Positions 43,666-55,557 are shown, counted from the stretch's first letter. The stretch is DNA of 64,000 nt from Fomitopsis serialis (GCF_022376445.1 NW_025955047.1:101300-165299); one strand, 5' to 3'. A program made the numbers and translations. The notes: a model not told the origin generated them from the sequence alone.

Positions 43666-45882
43666 AGATTATCACGGTGATCAAAACACTGTGCACGATA
43701 TCTACACCCGCAGGGCCCTCAACGTCCTCAAGGACCTCAACGGCGGACAACGCACGCGACTTCAAGTTTGCATTTCGCGTGGCTAGAGAGAAATCACGTG
43801 CTGTGAGCTCTTGACACGTACAGCAAGGTACAGCATGTCGGTCGCGGTGTACGAGTATATGACGACGCTGGTGCCCATATGGTACTGCTGTACGCAGTGC
43901 GCGGACGATGTGAAGGCGAAGGATGAGTTAATGGATTGGGCATTCTGTTATCCCGGTCAGCGTCTCTGTACTGATTGCATGATGCACCCAATTGCGTCCG
44001 AGTATGTCCGTGCAGAAGTCGCCAACAAGTCGCTCCGCGTCGTTTCTGCAGTCCTATGTACACGGTCCCTTTCCCGCGATTGGAATAAGCAACAGCACAA
44101 TTCGCAACAGAAGCCTTCATCAAGCTCATTCATGCAGCTAGTTGTCCTTGGTCTTCGGCGAGCCAATCATTTGAGTTCGTCAGTGCGTTGGCCCGGGGAC
44201 AGGACCATGACTCACAGGAAATGTTTTCCGTCGGAAGGCGAGCAATGGTGTGAATAAATGCGTAAACTGGTCTTGTACACTGCAAGAAATGTGGCAGGCA
44301 GCTGAAGCGCGAAGCTATCGCGATGAAGAGTCGACCACAAGTGACAAGTCAACCAGCAAGAGGAGACTGAGGAGGGCGACGGGAAACACGACTGTCACGT
44401 AGTAACTTATCATAACGTCGCCGGTCGACCGTCAAACCTTTCCGTAACGCTTGCGATGAAGGCACGTGACGCAGCGCTGGACGCCCAGGCCCCACAACGC
44501 GAATGCGCAGCGGGTGACATCTGCGACTAGCCAATGCGATGGTTTACTTCAACGACTGTGATCTGGCATGCTTTCACCATGACCTTGGTTGCGGCCATGG
44601 AACAGACTAAAGTGTTTCATGACAGCAATCAAGTTTGAGTCAGGTTGCGGGGTATGTTGCCACACTTTTCGTACCGTCGTACTAAAAGTTTCACTAGTAA
44701 AAGTCACAAATCGATCGAGAGCGACTTTTTTCCTCACGAAGCCATATATGCATGCCTCAGTCTCAATTACGACAGTTTGACAGTACTAGATTCCGCCGAT
44801 GTTGGTAACGGGTCTCCGAGTCACGCTGGAGTTCACCACTCGCCAGGCGGTCCGTAGTGCTGGATAGCCAATGAAGTCTATCCTCATGGGTACACCTACC
44901 GGCCGTACATAGACATTTGGCATGGATTCCATGCTGATTGTAACACGGCCGAGCTGTCGAGTCTCAATTCGAACCTTCACTGTCCATGTCAGCATCATGG
45001 TGTCAGCGGGAGCGCGTTACACTGTGTCACATCATTATCTGTGACATAACGTGGTTGGACGCGCCGAGTACGCGCCGGCGTCGTTCACGCGTGAATTCGC
45101 AAGTTCAATGTGTGTCCTCCTCTTCCTCTTCGTCGATATCATTGCATGCGCAAGGTTTGCATAGCTCGCCGTCTTCTTTCCTGCGCTCATCCGTCACTTC
45201 CCGGGCCTAAGATGCTGAATGATTGCGCCAGCCGTCGTAGACTCAGAGTCCCTACCTTCGCCGCTTGGTCGTAGCGCAAAGCCCCGCACCCGTTGCCCAT
45301 GATCAAGAGACTCGAGGAGACTTGGCTGGACAGGGAATACAGGGAGTCTTCTTGACATTGGCCATCCGGTGCCATGGAGCACCTCAAGGTGAGTTGAGGT
45401 TCAGACAACTAGCTAAGCTGTTTGTATCAACGTAGGCCGGGTGGGGGTAGTTGCGCTCCGCGTTCTCGAACAACCAGTTCTGCCTCGAACATATTCTCGC
45501 TTCTCCCCATGTCAGAAGCATATGCGTGCTCACTGTTCTGTAAACGGTTAAGAATGCTACTATGTGATCCATCGCATTGAAGTGCAACGGGGCGTGCGTA
45601 GTGACCGCGAACGCTCCAGACCCTTATCCTTGCCGACCACATATAGCTTGCATTTCGATCGCTATTAAGGTATGCAATCACTATGCCTGTGACCCCAGTC
45701 TTCCACCTTTTCTGACCTTGTTTCTGCGGCTGACTGTCGTGCGTTGAAGCGAGGCTCGGCTCGTGCATGGCGGCTGACCGGTCCACTTTGAAAGGTATGT
45801 ACATCATCGACCCGTCGTGCCTGTTCTCTCGCTCCTTCTTCCATTCAGCTTTCACGTAGCTTCTGTTTTGCTTTCCCCTGCT

Positions 45883-47664
45883 ATGACTTCGCCCTCACGG
45901 ATACCTGCGCCTCGCCGCAGTACAGGAGGGCCTCAGCTCTCGCCTGCACACTGCTCCGCTCCTCCGAGTACACCAAACAAGGAACAATACGCCGCACAAG
46001 AAGACCCTTCGCGAAGGATATTTACTGAGGCCGTCAACGGCTGTGTCAGCCCCTCGAAGCTCCCCTCGACAGCTATCAGCTTCCCCTACAAGACCAAGAA
46101 GGACACTGCCTTGCCCGCTGGGGTCCCACAACGACCTCCATTCACTCCAAGAGTCGCTTCCGAACCTGACACTGAAAACCAACCGACTCATGACCCTGCC
46201 CTCACGCACGCTCGCCGGCAGTCGATCCCCAAGTCTCCCAGGAAGGTCTTCCATTTCTCCACGCATCGCCAAGCTCCGCAGACAGACTCGTCGCCTACCG
46301 AGCCAGCACCGCTCGTATCGCTCGTCCCTTCCGTCCACCTCAACGACGCACCCTCTGCCGTGTCAACAGGGCCAGCCAGCTGCGTCCGTAACTCCGCGTC
46401 AGTCTGCATCCCTTCTCCGGGGTTAACGGGCCCGTGCCTCCTCGCACCTACGCCATCGTTCGTCGCTGTCCACGCTGGCGACGGGGCGGTTACTCTCCTC
46501 GGCGGTGCGAATCCGGACCTGCATACTGCGAAGGAGAGGAAGGGAAGAAAGGGGTGGCTGAGAGCTGCGGCGCATTCGAGCGCGGCGCCGGCAAAGGAAT
46601 CACTGATGCTCGCGACGCCGTCGTTCATCGCGCTTGGGAACTCAAACTCGATGGCTAGCTTCGCGTCCAAGTATTCGATCTGGCATGGTCGTCGTGGTCA
46701 GGACGCGAGGAAGGCAGGCACGAGCAAGGGTGGCGAATCTGGTGTGGCTGCTAGGGTCCTGTCGAGTTCTCGGGAGGCGGCTGTGATCGATGATCCTAGA
46801 CTTGAAACTCATGAAGGAGACGTCTTCAACCCCGTCATCAAGGTCGTCCCTCAAGAGCCAGAGGAAGAGGATTGCGTCGTCGGGTTGCCGAAGGATATGC
46901 TTGATACTCTCAAAGAACTGGAAGCGGTCGCCGAACTGATCAAAGATCTTCCTGTGCCAGCCTCGCCGCAACGCCCTGTTCCCGCGTCATCGATCGAGAT
47001 GCAGCCTTTGCAGGACACCGGGAAATCCCACACGGTCCAGGACATCGCGGTGCCGAATGCCAGCCCCCATAGCGAACAACGGGATCCTCAAGCGAGTGAC
47101 GATGCCGCCAACAAATTGCAGTTGATGTCCAAGGCAACTCCTGCTGCATCACCGACGAAGCTGCCGCGCGTCGCCCGCATGCCTCTGGGACGCGCCGTCT
47201 CTTCACCCCTCACTCCGGCGAGGTCTCAAATCCCAGCTGCTCCTCGAAGGGCCTTCAGCGATCCAAGCTGCACCCCGAAGACATTGGCGGCTTCTCGTCT
47301 ACCGTCTGCCAGTGCTACTCCTACCACGCCCAAGACCTCTACGAGACCGACCATGAGGACTCCTGGCGTTTCTGGAACCAGGTCTATTGCCGCTGTTAAG
47401 CCGAACGTCCCGAACGCGTCTATTGAGAAGTCCCCTGCTCGCGCCGCTCCGAAGGCTCTAGCTCTTCCTACACCGGTACAGACGCCTAGGACATCCGGCG
47501 TCGCACATGGGCCTTCGAAGCTGAGAACTGTCTTCAAGCCACGCGTCTCCGAGCCTGTTCGGCCTGTCACGTCTTCTCTCAGGAAGGTATCCCCCGCGAT
47601 CCCTGTCTCGAGGATTGCACGGAAGGCGCGGCACTCTGAGGTGGCTCCTCGTACTACCAGCTGA
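45883..47664 (+). CDS. Ser/Pro-rich basic protein with SxIP motifs, 593 aa
   Basis: One uninterrupted exon runs from ATG at 45883 to TGA at 47662-47664. The frame is open 66 bases further upstream without a better start. The protein is rich in Ser, Pro, Ala, Arg and Lys, mostly disordered, with a short acidic/leucine segment near residues 325-375. S-R-I-P at residues 5-8 and S-Q-I-P near 448-451, both next to Pro and basic residues, match the SxIP motif by which many proteins bind EB1 at microtubule plus ends. Repeated S/T-P sites could be CDK targets. It shares no features with the neighbouring multigene family and looks like an ordinary conserved gene. A microtubule role is an inference from the motif only. 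Confidence 0.82.
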   Translation: MTSPSRIPAPRRSTGGPQLSPAHCSAPPSTPNKEQYAAQEDPSRRIFTEAVNGCVSPSKLPSTAISFPYKTKKDTALPAGVPQRPPFTPRVASEPDTENQPTHDPALTHARRQSIPKSPRKVFHFSTHRQAPQTDSSPTEPAPLVSLVPSVHLNDAPSAVSTGPASCVRNSASVCIPSPGLTGPCLLAPTPSFVAVHAGDGAVTLLGGANPDLHTAKERKGRKGWLRAAAHSSAAPAKESLMLATPSFIALGNSNSMASFASKYSIWHGRRGQDARKAGTSKGGESGVAARVLSSSREAAVIDDPRLETHEGDVFNPVIKVVPQEPEEEDCVVGLPKDMLDTLKELEAVAELIKDLPVPASPQRPVPASSIEMQPLQDTGKSHTVQDIAVPNASPHSEQRDPQASDDAANKLQLMSKATPAASPTKLPRVARMPLGRAVSSPLTPARSQIPAAPRRAFSDPSCTPKTLAASRLPSASATPTTPKTSTRPTMRTPGVSGTRSIAAVKPNVPNASIEKSPARAAPKALALPTPVQTPRTSGVAHGPSKLRTVFKPRVSEPVRPVTSSLRKVSPAIPVSRIARKARHSEVAPRTTS

Positions 47665-48059
47665 TGTGTTGCTCCGGCGGTCTGTCCAATTCGCTTGTTC
47701 TGTGTAGACTCCATTGCGATGCGCCTTTTGATCTGTTTTCCTGCTGTATATAGGTCTCTAGGCAGATTTATGCGTGATTCCGCACTCATATTATGTTCAA
47801 CGTTCTGAACCCCCGTCGCGGTTAGTGACGCGTCTCACGTGACCGCGTCGCGGAAAGGAGCGGCGCGCCGCAGCGCGGCATCATCATGGCGATAAGTTGA
47901 CCAGCTTGAGCTCATCTTGCAAATTCGCGCCGGTCCGAGTTATATTTGAGCGTAGGAACGTTCCCATGCACCACCCTCGGTGCGACGTCGTCCCTTGTCG
48001 GCGCACTCACTCCGTGCCTCCTCCCTCCACCCGCAGTTCTCCTTGCAACGACCTTCAAA
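47665..48059. other. Intergenic: 3' UTR and promoter region
   Basis: This is the short spacer before the aldo-keto reductase. It contains ATCATG- and CGCG-rich sequence and the pyrimidine-rich leader CTCCCTCCACCCGCAG just before the ATG. No gene is seen. Confidence 0.6.
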
Positions 48060-49468
48060 ATGCCTTGGGACCTTATCAAGCTCAACAACGGTAAGCATGC
48101 ATCACGTATGTGTAAGGCGTCGAGCTGATTATGAATGCACGCCTCCTCGTCTTGGATTCGAACACTGCGTGCTCTGTGCGATGGTCGCACGGACAGGGAC
48201 GAGCATCCCTGGCGTCGCATTTGGGACCTGGACGTTGGGCGGCGGACAGCAGTCGACCGATAAGGTCGACCAGGCCATCTCGGTTGGGTTCAGCCACATT
48301 GGTGTGTTCTTGTCGTCCTCGGGCCTCGGTCGCCACTTAACGTTGCACGACAGACACGGCGCAGTCGTACAGGAATGAGTACGAGGCCGGCATCGCCATC
48401 CACGAGAGCGGGCTTGCGCGCGAGGACCTCTATATCACGACGAAATACTCAGGACTGAACGGGCTGGACATCGAGACCTCCATTCACAACAGCCTGAATA
48501 ACGTGAGTCATGCGTGGACGTTGTTGCATGGGCGTCTCACGAACGAAGGGAGTTAGCTGGGCGTCGACTACGTGAATCTCTACCTGATCCACCACCCGCG
48601 CCTGGCCGTGCCGGACATCCCCACTGCGTGGTCCAAGATGGAGAAATTGCAGACTGACGGACTGGTGAAGTGAGCCCGTTCCATAGGCCGTGCGGGTTGT
48701 GTTCATGCTCACTGGCCATCCAGGAGCATCGGCGTTAGCAACTTCAACGTTCTGCAGCTACAGACGCTCCTCGACTCTGCCAAAATCAAGCCTGTCGCTA
48801 ACCAGGTCAGTTATCTCATTCGCCGGACGCGTTTCTTCGGATTTCTGACTGCAACTCCATTGATCTAGATACTGTTCCATCCCTATGTCCTTGCGTCGCA
48901 GGCGCCCATTGTCGAGTTCGGGAAACTCAATGGGATAGTGAGCGAGGCGTACAGCGTGCTGACGTGCGTTCAGCACTGCGAGTGCGATCAACTCCTTCGC
49001 TGACTCCATTGCCTTGTGCAGCCCGCTCACTCACCATACTGGCGGCCCGGTAGACAAGCCGCTGAAGGAAATCGCTTCTCGACTCAACGCGGAGTCTGAG
49101 CAGGTCCTCCTCGCATGGGCCAAGGCGAAGGGTGTCGTCGTCGTCACGTACGTTCTGTTGTCGCCACACCGTTCCGATCATCCACTGACATTCTCCCCTG
49201 CGTTAGCGCTAGTACAAGGAAGGAGCGCCTCGAGGGCTACTTGGCAGCGGGCGATCTCGGTTAGTAGTCAGGTGCTCCATGGAAAGCGTGCTAAAAGCTC
49301 TCATTTACAGAGCTGACGAACGAGGACATTGCGGCTATCGATGCAGCGGGTATCGTCGGTGCGCGCCGTATCACCGCACGCACGTACCTCCGGCGCGCAG
49401 CTCTCGCGGCTCTGATCGGAGCTGCTGTCCTTGGGGTGTGCAGCTACTCTGGCATAAACGTATTGTGA
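48060..49468 (+). CDS. Aldo-keto reductase with C-terminal membrane anchor, 303 aa
   Basis: Nine exons: 48060-48090, 48197-48301, 48354-48502, 48557-48669, 48724-48805, 48869-48963, 49022-49147, 49207-49259 and 49311-49468 (TGA), all GT...AG with phases that add to 912 nt. The TIM-barrel reductase family is clear: I-P-G-V-A-F-G-T-W, D46-T-A-x-x-Y51 and K76 (catalytic), the L-I-H107-H motif, and G-V-S-N-F. These enzymes reduce carbonyls with NADPH. The usual length is about 280-320 aa. Unusually, residues about 281-300 form a hydrophobic helix after a basic R-T-Y-L-R-R, consistent with a C-terminal tail anchor. The substrate cannot be told from sequence. It has no evident link to the neighbouring family. 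Confidence 0.92.
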
Positions 49469-50165
49469 GATTGCAGAGCGGCTGATGATAGGACTCGTCT
49501 TCGGTGTACTGGTTAGTGTCAAATCGTTTGCCTGTGGACTTTGATGTTGTGTTTTCGATTGTATGTATTGATTATAGGGGCTGAAGAAATAGCGGTTACG
49601 ATCGTACTGCTTACATGTACATAGTCAGGCTTGAGTAGTATGATAGTACTACTGGTGGCTGTGAACGGCCTTGGATGGTGACATCCCGTTACACTTCTAC
49701 GGCGGCTCTAGTCAGCAAAGAACACTGAGCTGTCAAGGAAATATAACATTTATGGTGTACGTTTGTCACATACATAGCAATAGTACATATGCACTGACCT
49801 CCGTTTGGTCGAAGTGAAGGTGGCGGGTCTGGACCTGCCAGTACGTCGTAGTAAGTTGGGCGCTCGCGAGATCAGATCTGAGTCGGTACATACGAGACTG
49901 AGCGCTCCGAGTCTGCTCTCTTCGCTCCTCCACTAGCAAGAGCAAGTCTCTGCTTCCTCGACGCACCTTCTGACTGCCTTCGCGAGGAAGCACTTACTAC
50001 ATATGTTCTTCAATCCACATCGACGCGGATTCAGATCTCGATCTCGATGAAAAAATCGGGGTTTGCCGTCAGCCCCCTTTATTGCATTTCTCCAGCATTT
50101 CTCTCTTGGACGACGGTCATACGGCCTTCACTTTTTTCTGTCGAAAACAGGACTACGCATTCGTG
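49469..50165. other. Intergenic before gene G
   Basis: This is AT-richer sequence with no gene I can support. Confidence 0.6.
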
Positions 50166-51673
50166 ATGGCAATCTCGCTGACGATGTCATACAGAGCAGC
50201 CAAGGCCCACCTATGCTTCGCGTACGGAACGGACGTAGACAAGTACCTCTCGGGGTTCGTGGGGGACGATCTGCGGACGCTCGGGCTTCCGATGCCGCAC
50301 GAGTGCCTCTTGAAGGCATACCGTACCGGCCGCGTGCGATGCAGGTGGTATGTGGAGGATGGAACTGTACGTCCTCCTTGTGCGGGGTGCGGGTCGTCTG
50401 ACTCTGAGACATTTGCAGGCATTGCACCGGCAGATATCGCAGGTGTTCTATGACGTGCGAAAGTACCCGTCCCCTCTTATTGATTTACTGATGTAAGCCC
50501 AACTGACATTATCGCGCTGCTCATGCCGCTCATGTACACCTTTGTTGCCAGCGTGTGTCTTGAGTTCCAGGAAGGGTATGTTTACGATTCCTCGGTTCGA
50601 AACTCAGCACTGACGCTATCACCCGCAGTAACAAGCACAGCGTGTTTGCCTTCCCGCCTGCTACACCCAAATGGAAAGGGAGTAAGGCTTCGAAGTCGTT
50701 CGTGCGCGCACCAGTGGCGTCTTCCTCAGGGAAAGCGCCGTCCATGCCGAAATCGACATTCATTGCAAGACATGCGGCTTCGCCTTTCGCCCGATTACCG
50801 TCATCGCATCCGAGCACGACGCAGTCGCGTCCATGGTCGTCGCATATGAGAGACCCACCAGGCTCCGCAGCAAGCTCGACTAAGGCATCCAGCTCGGAGT
50901 ACGCAGCATCAACATCCTCTTATACAATTGAGCTTCCCGCAGCGACAAGCACTCCACCGTCAACCCGGAGATGGGGTCCATCTGCACGGTCACAGGACGA
51001 CGTTGTCCCCAAGGTGGAGGAAGAGAGCCACGAGGCTATTCTCGGTGGCGCCCTTTCAGATCCGAGGCCACCTCAGGCTACTATCGACTCGCCCCATCGA
51101 AGCACCTTCCCATCTCCTGCAACCCCTCGCAACCCCTCCCGCCCCAGCGCTAGCCATGGGTCCTCCCCCACACCCTCTGTCTTCTCGTCAGCGACGACTC
51201 GTAGCATCACGACGTCGGACGTGGGGGCTTTGACACGCGAGGTTTGGGACGTGCGTAGGGAGATTGCGGCGTTGCGTGGGAGGGAGGCATCGTTGATGCA
51301 GCGACTCGAACGGGCGAAGAACCCGGACCTGCAAGCGGAGCCGCTGAGACGGGAACGGCCTTGGACACCGGAGGCGCATGGGCCACCGTCGGTGGACGGC
51401 GAGATCGCAGGTATGTTTTACTTCTCATGAAGACTTGGTCCAGCGCACTCATCTCGGTGAGAAGCTCTCCGCGCTCAGTTGGAGGCAGAAACCGAGGCGC
51501 GACATGCAGCGGAGAGGGCGCTGAAAGCTGAGCAGCGGCAGCGCCAGTTCGCGGAGCGCGTCGTGGCGGATGCGCGGCGAGAGTACGCAGTGCCGTTCGT
51601 CGTGCCTGCGCTCATGGATGCGCTCATCAAAATCGCGGAACTCAGCGATGGCGTAGTTTCGGTCGGCAGGTAG
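50166..51673 (+). CDS. Family gene G: Y-R/C-x-W domain, Ser-rich linker, coiled coil
   Basis: Five exons give a 430-aa protein: 50166-50366 (67 codons), 50419-50492 (74 nt), 50552-50575 (24-nt microexon), 50629-51410 and 51462-51673 (TAG). Donors are GTACGT, GTAAGC, GTATGT and GTATGT; phases all fit. Exon 1 has M-S-Y-R, D-D-L-R-T-L-G-L-P-M-P and G-R-V-R-C-R-W. Residues about 100-290 are Ser/Pro/Thr-rich with an acidic P-K-V-E-E-E-S patch. A coiled coil lies near 296-330 (E-V-W-D-V-R-R-E-I-A-A-L) and a second at about 361-405, before a conserved end (P-F-V-V-P-A-L-M-D-A-L-I). It is the closest relative of gene I, in opposite orientation about 4.7 kb away. It is the best intact representative of its subfamily. 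Function unknown. Confidence 0.87.
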
Positions 51674-53687
51674 CACGCAACTCATCGGCAATGCAGTTCA
51701 ATAGGTACGATGCAATTGGCCTTTTTCTCGGAGAGCGGTCAAGACGAACTCATCTAGCTTTGAGCTGTGTCTGTTCGTTCATCTGCTATTGATCATAACT
51801 TCATCACATGAAGACCGCCGCCTCTTGCACGCTGACGCGGCTTGTATTTCAGGTGGAAGGGCACGTCCAACCGAGTTACTGTATGCGCACGGTGACGCCG
51901 GTCAAAGGGATAGGTTTACATGTCTTCAATGCCTTCTACAGCAACGGTACGCAACCGTTTACGTAAACTCTAAGTTCCGTTTATCGATGCTGACCCAGAA
52001 TAGAGGTACATCGTTGGGCAGTGTAAGATCATATGTACTGTTGTATTCAGATTATAAGCTGTGGTACCGCCTCATGCCGTCCGATTGGTCGTGTCCTCAA
52101 CTTCGGGCAGGGTGACACTCTAAGGGCAGTGCTTGATAGCTGCACGGTCCGAAGTAGATGCATGTTATCCGGAAGTTGAGTACGTTCTCATCGAGGAGAA
52201 AGCTGACTGTCAATGATCAGATGGTGCATGCTGAGGCACGCGCGTGTCGACGTCAGCATCCACTTCATGTGCCTGACATCTCGTCCTGCCACCAGCATGC
52301 GAAATCTGCCTTCCCAGCGTCCACCGGCGTATCGCCCATTCACCTCTCGTGTGAAGGCCTGTGTGCGCGTGTGCGCGATTCACAAACCTTGCGCCTTGCT
52401 CTAGGGCGTCTTCGTGCCGGTACGTACATCGGGGCAGCATTTCAGATCGGGACTGATACCGTGACGCAGGTTGCTCCTGAGGGTTGTGGTATAGAACAAC
52501 GTCTCAGTAACGCGATGCAGAAGGCGCCTAAGGACAGCAGCGGGGATATCCTGCCCTCAGTATTATCGCTGACTTCGCTGAGGCCGTGTTTATACACCCG
52601 ATGTGCGAGTGTGCCTGGCTATCCTCGAGATGACCGCTGGAATGCACCGGGCGACGCATGTAGCTACGCATCGCCTGGCCAGGGCGCGGTTCAGGACGTC
52701 AGACCCCAGTTTCCACGCAGCAACCAGAATGTGATGGCGCTTCTCGAACGGGTGGTACAAAGAGCGCGGTAAGCTTTTCTTCCTCTGAGTAGTGCCGCTC
52801 TAACGTGTATTGTGGTATAGACGTCCTGGGCTTGGGTCGTTGAGCACCAGAGCAGGAATCTTGCAATGTAACTACGACCTGAATGAACCGAGGGAGGTGC
52901 GTCACGTCTGTTTCGTGTCGCGGCGGTAACGGCGTCGACTCGGACGCCGGTACTGATACGCCGTCTCCCAATGATCCCTAGGTATTAGAAGGAGTGTCCG
53001 AACTCGTGGCTCATCCAGGCCAAATTTCTCGCATGGCGACGTCATGCAATGACAACTTCAAGCCCTGAACACATTGTGCCAGAGGATATTGTTCGTAGCC
53101 CAGAATTGTGAGTGCGATTCCCTTGAGTGACATACAATTTGTTTAAACATGGCTATCGCGGCTCCGGAGCGCTTAAAGGTCATCGTTCTCGACGGAACTG
53201 AGATATGTATGAAGGCCTGGCTTGATGTCGGCCGTCTTGCGACGGACACGGAGCCAAACTCCGTGGTATCTGAATGGATGGTCGCAATGTCATTCCTCAG
53301 CGATTGTGGCGATTTTGCCTTGTACTCTACGGGCCAAACTACGACGGTCGGTTATACCAACGGCAGGCGCTTGCGTGTTTACGACCTCTGCGGACAAGGT
53401 ACGGAACAACTCGTTAGAAGCTCCATACACATACCGGTGGCATGTGTTAGAAGGCACAGCTATGTGGTGCCGCACTACTGGCGATGCTCCGAAATGAGCA
53501 AGCCACCAGTAACCGGCGGTTAAATAAACTTGGGCTGTGCATCGCCCTGCATTGCCTCGCAGATGTCTCCCCTAGGATACGCCGCATCGATCTCCTCAAA
53601 AGACATGCCTCTACTTCCCAGGGTGAGTTTCTCTCCGTCACTGTCCACCTCGTCTAGCGAACCTCCTCCACAGCTCCCTTTCCGACG
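51674..53687. other. Gene-poor spacer
   Basis: The frames at 52158-52772 and 53149-53523 (+) are unconvincing. The latter (124 codons from ATG) has a weak echo of the family first domain but lacks C-x-W and the conserved donor phase. I see nothing else. Confidence 0.5.
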
Positions 53688-55557
53688 ATGTCAGGACCCT
53701 CATTACCAATAGTACGTCCATCATTCGCCCCGGCGCATTGCTTGACCCGGGCTGACGTGTGCGCGTACCAGGACTCTCGAGGTTCACAAACGAGGCATCA
53801 TCGTCAACACGCTCCTGTTATACCGTCAACGCCTTTTCGTCTCCTTCCGATCGAGTTGTTCGAGGAAATCATTGCTTGGGTGCCATACTCCACGCTGCCC
53901 GCCGTCATCTCAGTCTGCCGTGCATGGCATGGCATGACCATCAACCTCCTTTACTCCACCGTCGAGCTCTGCAGCCGCGAGAGCTTCACCATGTTGGCAG
54001 AGCAATTGCACACGTCTGCACGTGTCAAGTGTCGCCTCGCAACCACATGCCGTCTGGTCGTCTCTGATCGCGCCTTTCCCAAAACGCCTTCGGAAGCAAA
54101 CCGAGATGCTTGTAACCACTTCCTCCACGCACTACCACCCGTCTTCTGTACTGCGATGACTGGTCTGCAGACTTTGCAGATTGACGGGGCCTACGTCTTG
54201 CTATGCCGTCGTTGTTCTTCATCACCCTTCCCATGTTCAAGACAGTGAAGTCACTGCACTTGTCTGCCTTCCATTTGCACAATATCTCCGAGCTACGGCG
54301 TATCATCTGCGCCTTTCCTCAGCTCGAAGATCTTATTTTACGCGGCGGTCGATTTGCTCAACTGCGCTACGCGAGCGACGCGGACATCAAGCAACATCAT
54401 CTAATGTCAATCCCTCAACTTCGGCATCTCATCATCGAATCGGATTTCTGTGAAGATTCATTCATCGTCGTCGTCGACTGGCTCGTGCGCTCGTGCGTCT
54501 GTTCTGGTCTGCGCGAACTGACGATCCGGCATCGTGACGCACCCCCTGATCGGTACGTCCGTCATGGTTTTTTGGTAGCGTCTTTGTTGTCACAGTGTAT
54601 GTCTTGTGCTCCGCTCTGATCCCGTTCGCAGGTGCAGGTGGGCCAACTGCGATGCACCCCTCGACGACCAGAGTGCCGCAGGGATCAAGCGACACCTTCA
54701 GCAAGACCATGCCGCAGACATGCCTCCATGTAACAACTCTGGACAGTCGCTGGGCCATAGTCACACGATGTGCCGCTGGAGCGACCACCAGAACTCAACG
54801 ACCTGTGGGAAACAGACCCAGAGCGCTCATCAATACGCGCGGCATGTCGCTGCAGTCCATCTCCGCTATTACCAATGTGCCTGCAAGCGGTGCGGCAACC
54901 TCCTCTATTGGCGGGATGCCTTGAGACGTCACCAAGTGGGGAACTATTGCAGACATTGTGAGGACCCTAAGGCGCGCAGCGAGGGGGTGGACCATTTGCT
55001 TAGGGCAGCTGGCCCATCTCTTACTTGCGCTCGCAGCGTAGGTCAAGCCATCTTCTCCTGGCTTGAATTACGCAGCTGATACTAGCACATGATAGGTCGG
55101 AACAAGTGTGTTAACGTCCTTTGAGCACAACACAGCGTTGCGATCCTTCTACGTCGATATCAATGCCGATGATGTCCGAGAATATCAGTTTCGGGAGGGC
55201 TGCCTACGGTGGGTCGCGGAAGACTTATGCACCACTCTATCGACTGTGCGGGGTCAATCGCTAGAGCAAATCACGCTCAGTGGCTGTGTCGAAGTCGCGG
55301 GGGACTGCGACAACGGATACCACCAAGCTATAGAGGAGCTTGACTTGGAAGAACTACACAGTGTCATGACTCGACCCTGCTTCAATGCGCTACTCAAAGT
55401 CAAGGTACAATGGAATATAAAGGTCATTCCAGACAGCTTGTGTGCCTCGGCGCCGACGGTGGACGGCATTGCCCAAGAGTTTGCCACTCACTCCCGGAGG
55501 TTCTTCAGACCATGGGATGAACGTGGTATAGTATGTCTCCTACATTTCTGGGAATGA
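53688..55557 (+). CDS. F-box/LRR protein with inserted C2H2 zinc fingers; one frameshift
   Basis: Exons: 53688-53711, 53772-54552 (with a one-base frame loss near 54200), 54632-55037 and 55096-55557 (TGA). After a short N-terminus, L-L-P-I-E-L-F-E-E-I-I and C-R-A-W-H form an F-box, the adaptor module for SCF ubiquitin ligases. LRR-like strands follow (L-P-M-F-K-T-V-K-S-L-H-L; F-P-Q-L-E-D-L-I-L). The third exon carries three Cys/His fingers (C-R-W-A-N-C...H-L-Q-Q-D-H; C-R-W...C...H-V-A-A-V-H; C-K-R-C...R-R-H) and then returns to F-box-type LRR sequence (L-L-R-A-A-G-P-S-L) within the same exon. Both flanking introns (GTACGT and GTAGGT donors) fit phase exactly. So the zinc-finger part appears to be inside the gene rather than a neighbour. 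The frameshift may be real decay or an error. Confidence 0.72.

Larger units (their letters stand above)
42160..45882. other. Gene-poor stretch with a diverged 775-bp direct duplication
   Basis: Two hairpin repeats (R4 42795-42905, R5 43565-43665) lie 772 bp apart. Downstream of each, ATTGCGTCCGAGTATGT occurs (43216; 43991 with the same start), 775 bp apart, and ATCACGTG follows R4 and R5 (43002, 43793), so about 42790-43280 and 43565-44060 are old tandem copies. A minus-strand stretch at 45180-45720 faintly resembles a family first exon in two frames; I do not call it. Confidence 0.55.

Noticed and set aside
43811..44257. 148-codon frame with C-x2-C pairs
   Set aside because: The spacing hints at a zinc ribbon, but the frame covers the diverged 775-bp repeat and the other copy does not keep it open.
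45180..45720. Possible degenerate family member on the minus strand
   Set aside because: I-V-I-A-Y-L and E-A-R-I-C-S lie in two different frames and no microexon or donor of the right phase follows; too weak to call.
53149..53523. Possible ninth first-exon of the family
   Set aside because: ATG, length and a faint E-W-M-V-A-M / G-x3-V-x-Y echo are suggestive, but the C-x-W motif, the phase-0 donor and the following exons are missing.
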